This document shows, piece by piece, positions 1 to 6,273 of a stretch of DNA of 14,139 bases (position 1 is the first letter of the stretch; the number at the start of each line of letters is the position of its first letter). Under the pieces are notes generated by a model. The model had not been told where the DNA came from, ran no database searches, and saw nothing but the letters and a program-made list of their open reading frames with translations. Origin of the DNA: Gammaproteobacteria bacterium (GTDB lineage Bacteria > Pseudomonadota > Gammaproteobacteria > Enterobacterales > Alteromonadaceae); NCBI GenBank assembly GCA_023380515.1, contig JAMCRH010000042.1, positions 1-14,139 of the forward strand, read 5' to 3'. Made by a program: the position numbers and the translations under genes.

Positions 1-29
1 GCGGATCTTACCAAACAGCAAATTCGGGT
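1..29. repeat. Left arm of a perfect 29-bp inverted repeat
   Basis: Bases 1-29 are the exact reverse complement of bases 198-226, with 168 bases between the arms. The match stops at base 30/197. It may extend left of base 1, which is not visible. This arm contains the stop codon and last seven codons of crbR. The other arm lies inside the crbR region that encodes the start of the HTH domain. A match of this length by chance is negligible, so it is either a real inverted duplication or an assembly/amplification foldback at the sequence edge. Confidence 0.93.
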
Positions 30-688
30 AAATAGGCAGAGAAATCCGCGGCTTTCGCGATTAAAATCGCCTGCACACGATTGCTCACCTTAAGTTTACG
101 GAAAATGGCGGAGACATGAGATTTAACCGTCGCTTCGCTCACGTGTAAGGCAAAGGCAATTTGCTTATTGGAAGCACCGTTAACCATTTCGCGTAAAACC
201 CGAATTTGCTGTTTGGTAAGATCCGCAAGCGACACGATGGGCTGCTCAAGCGCTGGCGGACTGGTCTTGGCCGACAAGTTTGTTGTGCTGGCACGAAAAC
301 TGCCAGCGGGCAAATAGATATTCCCAGCAAGAATTTGTTCAATCGCTTGTGCTAATTCCGAGCGCTCGCTCGCCTTGGAAATATAACCAATGCAGCCTAA
401 CGCCATAGCTTCAAGAACAACATGCTTATCGTCTTCTGCGGAGAGCATGGCGACGGCTAACGTTGGGTATTTGGCAAGAAGTTGCGAGACCCCCTCTAAG
501 CCATTCATGCCGGGCATATTGAGATCGAGAAGCACTAAGTCAACCGCGGGCTCGTCAGCTAATCGGGTAAAAACCTCACTCAGATTTGCGGCGTCGAGTA
601 AGGTTGCTTGTGGAAAATGCCGGTGGACCACATCAGCGAGTGCGTCACGATAAAGCGGGTGATCGTCAGCAATTAGGAGCCGGAACAT
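8..688 (-). CDS. crbR: CrbR-like LuxR/NarL-family response regulator
   Basis: A cytoplasmic two-component response regulator of 226 residues, predicted to be phosphorylated by CrbS and then bind DNA. The receiver domain spans about residues 1-120, with the acidic pair D8/D9, phospho-acceptor D55 in LLDLNMPG, and a conserved Lys in YISKAS. A LuxR-type helix-turn-helix follows at about 157-215 (LTKQQIRVLREM, then SEATVKSHVSAIFRKL). The start is supported by AAGGAG at 697-702, 8 bases upstream and inside the end of crbS; the two genes overlap by 16 bases. In Vibrio the CrbS/CrbR pair activates acetyl-CoA synthetase (acs) and controls the acetate switch; assignment here rests on the partner kinase and gene order. 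The last residues (LPEFAVW) and stop codon are encoded by the inverted repeat arm at 1-29, so the C-terminus may be rearranged or artefactual. No downstream sequence is visible to show a terminator. Confidence 0.85.
   Translation of the reverse strand: MFRLLIADDHPLYRDALADVVHRHFPQATLLDAANLSEVFTRLADEPAVDLVLLDLNMPGMNGLEGVSQLLAKYPTLAVAMLSAEDDKHVVLEAMALGCIGYISKASERSELAQAIEQILAGNIYLPAGSFRASTTNLSAKTSPPALEQPIVSLADLTKQQIRVLREMVNGASNKQIAFALHVSEATVKSHVSAIFRKLKVSNRVQAILIAKAADFSAYLPEFAVW
198..226. repeat. Right arm of a perfect 29-bp inverted repeat
   Basis: Exact reverse complement of bases 1-29. On the coding (minus) strand this arm encodes the LTKQQIR region at the start of the HTH domain of crbR. That sequence is conserved family sequence, so this arm is the likely original and the copy at 1-29 the derived one. 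This direction is an inference. Confidence 0.93.
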
Positions 689-3600
689 GATTGCGTCTCC
701 TTCTGGCGCTGCATATGTTGCATCAGAGCTTTGAGCTGGGCTGGTTTCACCGGCTTGGCCAAGAACTGCAGACCGAGTTTACGCGTTTCTGCTTTTAAAT
801 CTGGGTCTCTGACTGCGGTCACCAAGGCTCCCGGTACGCGGTTTGGCCAAATGTCACTCAATGCTTGCCAGAGCGTTAAGCCGTCGCCGTGTTCGCCTAG
901 TTGATAGTCCAGTAACACGCCGTCCGGCGCAGGGTTTTCTGCTGCCCATGTTAGTGCTTCCTGCGGGGTGGTGAACTGAATCGGATGGCAGTCCCACTTA
1001 TGCAGCAGCGCTTCTAGAGCTTTAAGGTTCTCGGGGTCGTCATCAACACAGAGAATTTTCAGACCGTCGTAAGCCTGATTTGAGCGTTCAGGCCGCACAC
1101 GCGGAATGACCATAGCGGCTGAGCCGAGAGGCACGAGCACGGAGAAGCGACTGCCTTGACCGAGTGCAGATTTAATCTCCAATGGGCAGTTTAGCTGTTC
1201 AGCCATGCGTTTGGCGACACTCAGACCTAAACCCACGCCGCTAATCGAACCTTGATGCAAACGAATAAAGGCCTCGAAAACTTCTTCGTGTTTTTGCTCT
1301 GGAATACCCGGGCCGCTGTCCCAAACCGCGAGTTCGGCATGGTCGCCATGTTTGCGAACGGTTAATAAAACACGACCGCTTTCGGTGTACTTCACCGCAT
1401 TTGACAGGAAGTTCTGCACAATTCGCCGCAAATAAGTGGGGTCGGTATAGACGGTTAAATTGCGCAGTCGCGCTTTAAACTGCAGGTCTTTTTGTTCTGC
1501 CAGTACGGCATACTCAGGTACTAATGGCCCGAGAATGGTATTCAGGTCAATGTGCTTGAGTTGCGGCTGCATCGCCCCTTGTTCCATTTTGGCAATAGAC
1601 AACAGTGCCGAAAGTAGATGCTCAGTGGAGTCGAGCGCATTATCGACTTTGTGAATTAAGCCCTGATTCTTGCCATCGAGTCGCTCGTGGTCAATTGCCG
1701 ACAAGTAGAGCCGCGCGGCGTTCAGCGGCTGCAAAATGTCGTGACTAGCTAATGCCAAGAAACGCGTTTTACTGGCGTTGGCATTTTCCGCTTCAGCTTT
1801 CGCAGCTTGCAACGCGATTTCGATTTCCCGCCGCCGATCGATTTCCTCGGTCAGCTCACGGTTAATTTCCCGCACTTCGTCGGTGCGACTGCGAATCCGC
1901 GCTTCAAGGTCGATATTCGCATCTTCGAGTGCCTGCTGAGTTTCAATGTGCTCTGTGACGTCGGTAAAACTGGTAACGAACCCACCGTTAGGCAGCGGGT
2001 TACCGACCATTTCAATAACGCGCCCGTCGGAGCGACGACGAATAAAGCGATGTGGTGAGCCAATTTGCATGTAGTGCAAACGTTTATTCACTAACTCTTC
2101 GACTTCACCAACACCACATTCGCCGCGTTCGGCGTTGTAGCGAATCAGATCAGCGATAGGACGTCCTGGCTGCACCATACCGTCAGGGTAATCAAAAAGC
2201 TCGAGGTAGCGTCGGTTCCAGACCACCAGGCGCAAGTCTTTGTCGACCACTGAAATACCTTGGGCAAGATTCTCGAGCGAGCTATACATGATCGACTGTT
2301 GGGTTTGCAGCGCCTGCGTGGTGTCATCAAAGAAATGTACGACTTCTTCAAGATTCAGTTGGCGATTCTCAATCGCGGCATTCACCAACGAGCGGGCCGT
2401 GGCAGCCCCCAATACGCCACTAATGGCGCGTTCGGCGAAGTCGGTAAATTTAGCATCGGCAATGCCGTCACGATCAAGTTGGCGATGACGTTGGTAACTT
2501 TTGAGTAGCTCTTCGCAGCGATGGGCGCCAAGAAACGTCTCCATCAATAAGACTAAGTCAGCGACGCGCGTTTGTTGCGGTCGTTGCGGGCCAACATTGT
2601 TATAGCTACTGCGCGGTTGCACAAATGCGGTGGCTTGGATTTTGTCGACCAAAGCGGGCACCGACAAATAGCTAAAGACGACGTAACCGGCAATGTTTGC
2701 CGCCATCGCAATCAGCGTGCCGTGGGTGATAATGGTGTCGGCTTGCTCTGGCGGAGACTGTGTTAGTGGCAGCAGAATCGCAATCAGCCAAGTGACCATC
2801 CCTGCGATCAGGCCCCAGTAAACGCCCTGAGCATGACCGCGGCGCCAATACATACCGCCAATAATTGCCGGGAGTAGCTGTAACACGACGGAGAACGCCA
2901 ACAGGCCAATGCTGACTAAGTTTAAACGCGCAAACCAAAGGTGATAGCAGGCCCAGCCGAGCACTAAAACGCTGACAATGGCATAGCGACGGACGCGAAT
3001 TAGTCGCCGTGAAAACCGATGGGGCTGTGGAATTTTCTGACCTTCGCGGGTCAGCCAAACGGGCATGACGACATCGTTACTGATCATGGTGCTGAGCGTT
3101 AAGGTAGCAACAATGACCATGGCCGTCGCGGCCGATATACCGCCGATATAGACCACAATCGCGAGCCAAGTTTGGCCATTCACGTAAGGAATCAATAATG
3201 GAAATACGGAGCGTTCGTCTGGTAGACCGTTATAGCTGCCGAGTAGCTGTGTGCTGGTGATCGCCAGAACGGCAATGGCTGCAGAGGTAAGCAGCAAGTA
3301 CACCGGAAACAGCCAGCGGGCTGTTTTCAGGTGCGACAAGTGGACGTTATCGACAACGGTAACGTGGAACTGACGCGGTAAACAGAGGATGGCACCAGCA
3401 GCCATCGCCAGTTGAATGAAAAACTCTGCGTTTAATGCTTGCCAACCCCAACTACTACTGAGCTGCAGGCTTTCAAGCTGAGCAGTGATGGTCAACACGC
3501 TGTCGCTACGAAATGCCACCCACGCAAAGACGGCAACACCAAGCAAGGCGACGAGCTTGACCGTCGACTCAAAAGCGATGGCAAGCATCATACCGCTGCG

Positions 3601-4185
3601 ATACTCGGTGACATCCAGTCGTCGAGTACCAAAAACGATGGCAAATGCAGCCATCAGCAAGGCGACAATCAGTTCTTTTAGCGAGCCGCCAGTGACTTCC
3701 GGCGGCATACCACTGAGGACATTAAAGCTAATACCGACCGCTTTCAGCTGCAGCGCAATGTATGGAATCACCGCAGCGGCTGCAATAATCGTGACCACCA
3801 ACGCCATTTTGTGGTTTTTACCGTAACGCGAGGCGATAAAGTCAGCAATAGACGTGATGTTTTGCCGCTTACTGACGGCGACGAGTTTGGTCACGACCGG
3901 TAACCCAAACACATACAGCAACACCGGGCCGAGCAGTATGGGCAAGAAACTCCAGCCACCGTCAATGGCATTCCCAACCGCACCATAATAGGTCCAGGTT
4001 GTACAATAAATAGCCAAAGATAGGCCGTACACCCACGGATGCAAGCTAATTTTGTAGCCTAACGAATGTTTGCGTTCACCCCACAGGGCAATAAGAAACA
4101 GCAGCGCAATGTAGCCCAGCGCAGATGCAATCAGAATCCAGATCATGTCAGTTGTTATGTCATTGATGGAATATTCACGGTTCAC
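673..4185 (-). CDS. crbS: CrbS-like hybrid sensor histidine kinase with SSS transporter domain
   Basis: An inner-membrane hybrid kinase of 1170 residues. Residues about 14-510 form a sodium:solute symporter (SSS/SLC5-like) domain with roughly a dozen hydrophobic segments. A linker follows that could contain a STAC-like domain, then a PAS domain at about 640-755 (LENLAQGISVVDKDLRLVVW), a coiled coil at about 760-805, and a HisKA domain with phospho-acceptor H815 in ASHDILQPL. The HATPase domain has NFLSNAVKYT, DSGPGIP and GVGLGLS. A C-terminal receiver has the CVDDD acidic pocket, D1093 in LLDYQLGE, and FLAKPVKP. The domain order matches CrbS/MxtR-type kinases, which sense carbon status and control acetate metabolism. 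The GTG at 4185 gives the longest frame but has no clear Shine-Dalgarno; the ATG at 4146, just before the first membrane segment, is an alternative. The gene follows hipA by 31 bases with no terminator visible and overlaps crbR. The acetate role is inferred from family and neighbours. Confidence 0.88.
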   Translation of the reverse strand: MNREYSINDITTDMIWILIASALGYIALLFLIALWGERKHSLGYKISLHPWVYGLSLAIYCTTWTYYGAVGNAIDGGWSFLPILLGPVLLYVFGLPVVTKLVAVSKRQNITSIADFIASRYGKNHKMALVVTIIAAAAVIPYIALQLKAVGISFNVLSGMPPEVTGGSLKELIVALLMAAFAIVFGTRRLDVTEYRSGMMLAIAFESTVKLVALLGVAVFAWVAFRSDSVLTITAQLESLQLSSSWGWQALNAEFFIQLAMAAGAILCLPRQFHVTVVDNVHLSHLKTARWLFPVYLLLTSAAIAVLAITSTQLLGSYNGLPDERSVFPLLIPYVNGQTWLAIVVYIGGISAATAMVIVATLTLSTMISNDVVMPVWLTREGQKIPQPHRFSRRLIRVRRYAIVSVLVLGWACYHLWFARLNLVSIGLLAFSVVLQLLPAIIGGMYWRRGHAQGVYWGLIAGMVTWLIAILLPLTQSPPEQADTIITHGTLIAMAANIAGYVVFSYLSVPALVDKIQATAFVQPRSSYNNVGPQRPQQTRVADLVLLMETFLGAHRCEELLKSYQRHRQLDRDGIADAKFTDFAERAISGVLGAATARSLVNAAIENRQLNLEEVVHFFDDTTQALQTQQSIMYSSLENLAQGISVVDKDLRLVVWNRRYLELFDYPDGMVQPGRPIADLIRYNAERGECGVGEVEELVNKRLHYMQIGSPHRFIRRRSDGRVIEMVGNPLPNGGFVTSFTDVTEHIETQQALEDANIDLEARIRSRTDEVREINRELTEEIDRRREIEIALQAAKAEAENANASKTRFLALASHDILQPLNAARLYLSAIDHERLDGKNQGLIHKVDNALDSTEHLLSALLSIAKMEQGAMQPQLKHIDLNTILGPLVPEYAVLAEQKDLQFKARLRNLTVYTDPTYLRRIVQNFLSNAVKYTESGRVLLTVRKHGDHAELAVWDSGPGIPEQKHEEVFEAFIRLHQGSISGVGLGLSVAKRMAEQLNCPLEIKSALGQGSRFSVLVPLGSAAMVIPRVRPERSNQAYDGLKILCVDDDPENLKALEALLHKWDCHPIQFTTPQEALTWAAENPAPDGVLLDYQLGEHGDGLTLWQALSDIWPNRVPGALVTAVRDPDLKAETRKLGLQFLAKPVKPAQLKALMQHMQRQKETQSCSGS

Positions 4186-4216
4186 TGTGGCGTATTAGAA
4201 GACGCTCGTCAATCCG

Positions 4217-5461
4217 CTATTCATACTTCTTAATCCGATCATGGCGATATTTTGTCGTACCCGTCGAGGAGACCATCACCTTAGCAACAGACTGTTCAAT
4301 AGATTCACGTAAGCCCTTAAAAAGACGCACTTCTTGTGATTGTCCGAGATAATCGAGAATGCCTTCACCGAGTTGCTCAATAATTTCTCTCGCTTTGCGA
4401 ATTCGATATCCCTTGCCTTCTGCTAAACGCAGCAGAGTTGTTCGTTCAGGAAAGGATTTACTGTCAGCAAGTTTTAAAGCCAGTTTATTATCGATGGCTT
4501 CGTAAATAAGTGTGTGAGTGATATCGAATGGGGGCGATACATAGATATCGCTCATGTCTGGCAAGTACTGCAACGCAAAGTTCTTCAGATGAGCATCGCC
4601 ATTACCAATCAGACAGTTAAAGACAATGTATCGATACATTTTTTCGACTTCGGTTTGGCTATTCGTGTAAAGAAGCGTTGCACGCAAAAGTGATTCATAG
4701 CTACCTGAATATTTTGCGTCGGGGTCATTTGGCTTCTTCATCAGTGTGGTGAAGTCCTCGTACCCAAGTTGGCCTCCAGTACTTGACGTGTCGAATCGCT
4801 CGACCACATAGGTTTCCAAATTATCCGCCAAATAGGTTTTCGGTGGATTAAGTCCGCACCAACGCGCTGCTTCCATACAGACGAACTCATTAACGGTAAG
4901 TAAGGGAAATTCTTCAGCATACGTTTTGACAATGATGTCGCGTTGCTCAACCGTTCGATCCGTCGCAAGAGGTTTGCTGCTAGGCACGCTCACTTTTGGC
5001 TGAACGCCTGCTAATGAGTTGCGCAAGTAATACTTCTCTAGCAATTGCGGGAATAGCGGTTCGGGACTGTTGTAAGACAAGATATCCTTGAGTGCTATGG
5101 ACTCGGTTACGGGTAGTTGAATCTCGCTTTGATAAGACAGCATGCCAATACCTTGCTCTCCTTGCAGTGCGAGGAGATACATGTCGTCTACTTTTGCGTA
5201 TCTAGCCAATCTTTCGGCAATAAATCGACGATTAAAGCCTTCAGGTAGGTTCTGCGAGAAGATGGGATGCAGGCTTCCTGATGAGTAGCCATCCAATCCC
5301 TTTTTTGTCATCGTGAGCGAGATGTGGTGTTTTTCTTGCGTAGGCTGAAAATGGTGGACAGAACCATGCGTTAGAAGACCAGCGTCAATGTCGCCGATAC
5401 ATACTTTAATATGGGTGATTTTTGCAGGTAGCTGAGGTCGCCCATTATCAAAGGGAGTCAT
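4217..5461 (-). CDS. hipA: HipA-family serine/threonine kinase toxin
   Basis: The toxin of a type II HipBA system, 414 residues (E. coli HipA has 440). In E. coli HipA phosphorylates glutamyl-tRNA synthetase and causes growth arrest; the target here is unknown. Catalytic elements are intact. S149 in NSLAGVQPKVSV corresponds to the autophosphorylated loop serine (E. coli S150). K179 in DIIVKTY is the ATP-binding lysine. VVERFD is the hinge. NGDAHLKNF supplies catalytic D289 and N294, and PPFDIT supplies metal-binding D313. The N-terminal couple_hipA-like region spans about 1-110. The start is supported by GGAGGA at 5468-5473, 6 bases upstream, and by the ATGA overlap with hipB, which suggests translational coupling. 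Sampled lines have about 37-43% G+C, against about 53-55% in sampled crbS lines, which hints at horizontal acquisition. There is no sign of truncation, so the toxin looks functional. Confidence 0.92.
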   Translation of the reverse strand: MTPFDNGRPQLPAKITHIKVCIGDIDAGLLTHGSVHHFQPTQEKHHISLTMTKKGLDGYSSGSLHPIFSQNLPEGFNRRFIAERLARYAKVDDMYLLALQGEQGIGMLSYQSEIQLPVTESIALKDILSYNSPEPLFPQLLEKYYLRNSLAGVQPKVSVPSSKPLATDRTVEQRDIIVKTYAEEFPLLTVNEFVCMEAARWCGLNPPKTYLADNLETYVVERFDTSSTGGQLGYEDFTTLMKKPNDPDAKYSGSYESLLRATLLYTNSQTEVEKMYRYIVFNCLIGNGDAHLKNFALQYLPDMSDIYVSPPFDITHTLIYEAIDNKLALKLADSKSFPERTTLLRLAEGKGYRIRKAREIIEQLGEGILDYLGQSQEVRLFKGLRESIEQSVAKVMVSSTGTTKYRHDRIKKYE

Positions 5462-5718
5462 GATTCATCCTCCGAAAACAAGGAATCAATGTCGTCCCAG
5501 TTCGGTAAGCGATGTGTCTTGCTAGACACATCAAATTGCAAATCGACGCCATCGAGTAGGCGCTCGAAGATATCGAAAGAGCCGCTAAAGCGCCCATTTT
5601 CGATTTCAGAAATCGTTGACTTGTGAACACCGGTCAGCTCTGATAACGCTTGTTGGGTGTATCCTAATTCCTTTCTACGCTCGCGAATTGCGTAACCGAT
5701 CTCGATTCGTGTTGCCAT
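5458..5718 (-). CDS. hipB: HipB-family XRE antitoxin/autorepressor
   Basis: An 86-residue DNA-binding antitoxin (E. coli HipB has 88). An XRE/Cro-CI helix-turn-helix fills residues about 7-60 (AIRERRKELGYTQQALSE, then VHKSTISEIENGRF). An acidic tail follows (NWDDIDSLFSEDES). In this family the antitoxin dimer binds HipA and represses its own promoter. The stop codon overlaps the hipA start as ATGA. The start codon is preceded by a GGTGG-like ribosome binding site about 7 bases upstream. Two inverted 17-bp boxes immediately upstream (5735-5789) are the probable operators. The identification is firm from size, HTH and the adjoining HipA. Confidence 0.9.
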   Translation of the reverse strand: MATRIEIGYAIRERRKELGYTQQALSELTGVHKSTISEIENGRFSGSFDIFERLLDGVDLQFDVSSKTHRLPNWDDIDSLFSEDES

Positions 5719-5734
5719 CTTGCCACCATTAATG

Positions 5735-5789
5735 TTCGCCTATTGATAAACATTATAGTCAAAATATTAAAAGTTTACTATATGGCGAA
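5735..5789. promoter_or_regulatory. Paired inverted operator boxes for HipB (candidate)
   Basis: The box TTCGCC-N6-TAAAC occurs on the plus strand at 5735-5751 and again, inverted, on the minus strand at 5773-5789. The box centres are 38 bp apart. Box 1 lies just downstream of the hipBA -10 hexamer over the expected transcription start; box 2 covers the -35 position. A third symmetry, TAATGTT-N12-AACATTA, spans 5730-5755. The placement is what an autorepressor would need. HipB binding itself is inferred. Confidence 0.65.
5752..5780 (-). promoter_or_regulatory. hipBA promoter (predicted sigma70)
   Basis: A perfect -10 hexamer TATAAT lies on the minus strand at 5752-5757. With a 17-bp spacer the -35 position is 5775-5780 and reads TAGTAA, a poor match. 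The predicted start near 5745 would leave a leader of about 27 bases before hipB. The weak -35 lies inside operator box 2. With only 31 bp between hipA and crbS, this promoter may also transcribe crbS and crbR. Confidence 0.55.
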
Positions 5790-6003
5790 TTTTTTATGCG
5801 AGTAGCGACTCCATAATGAAAAAATGACTGATTATCCATGGCGTTGTTACAACACAATTCATCAGTCTTCTTAACAAATAATTCACCTATTAGACTAACG
5901 TCCAATTTCCTCATTGCCATTTCTCTACGATGCTTGTTATCGACAAAAAGGTAGAACTACTCAAATAAGAGTAGCGCCAACAAACATACGTGGAGGAAAT
6001 CAC
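5790..6003 (+). promoter_or_regulatory. Leader region of the DUF4212-symporter operon with several inverted repeats
   Basis: No gene is seen here. GACTGAT at 5826-5832 pairs with ATCAGTC at 5861-5867 and nearly concentrically encloses GTTGT-T-ACAAC at 5843-5853. Further down, CTACTC-N6-GAGTAG forms a perfect 6-bp stem at 5957-5974. A possible -35, TTGCCA at 5914-5919, has only a weak -10 partner (TATCGA at 5938-5943, 18-bp spacer). Any of the repeats could bind CrbR or another regulator; none is a recognised consensus. Confidence 0.35.
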
Positions 6004-6270
6004 ATGGCATTTGAATCGCAAGATCATGCCAAAGCCTACTGGAAAGAGAACCTGTCGTTGATGGTCAAGCTATTGGCTGTTTGGTTCACGGTCTCCTTTG
6101 GGTTCGGTATTATTTTGGTGGACTGGCTGAATCAGTTCTCCTTCTTCGGCTTTAAGTTGGGTTTTTGGTTTGCCCAACAAGGCGCAATTTACACCTTTAT
6201 CGTGCTGATTTTTGTGTACATCGCACAAATGAACAAGCTCGATAAAAAATATAAAGTCGACGAGGAGTAA
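6004..6270 (+). CDS. DUF4212 protein, symporter small subunit
   Basis: An 88-residue inner-membrane protein of the DUF4212 family (solute:sodium symporter small-subunit type). It has two hydrophobic segments at about residues 20-42 and 54-76, separated by a short loop (DWLNQFSFFGFKLGFWFAQQ), and a charged C-terminal tail (KLDKKYKVDEE). The family is regularly found directly ahead of the large symporter subunit, as here. The ATG at 6004 is chosen because GGAGGA at 5992-5997 lies 6 bases upstream. A longer in-frame reading from 5914 would add 30 non-conserved residues and bury that ribosome binding site. The stop is 3 bases from the next start, indicating coupled translation. Its role in stabilising or modulating the symporter is inferred. 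Confidence 0.88.
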   Translation: MAFESQDHAKAYWKENLSLMVKLLAVWFTVSFGFGIILVDWLNQFSFFGFKLGFWFAQQGAIYTFIVLIFVYIAQMNKLDKKYKVDEE

Positions 6271-6273
6271 GCA

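Noticed and set aside
2672..3058. 128-residue minus-strand frame inside crbS
   Set aside because: It is out of frame with the continuous membrane domain of crbS, and its Arg/Ser-rich translation is typical of a shadow frame.
673..4185. crbS as a plain sodium:solute symporter
   Set aside because: The symporter-like part is followed in frame by PAS, HisKA, HATPase and receiver domains, which makes it a sensor kinase.
4200..4212. GACG...CGTC stem between hipA and crbS as a terminator
   Set aside because: A 4-bp stem with a 2-base loop and no U run is too weak.
5914..6003. Longer start for the DUF4212 protein at 5914
   Set aside because: It would add 30 residues without family resemblance and ignore the strong GGAGGA site placed correctly for the ATG at 6004.
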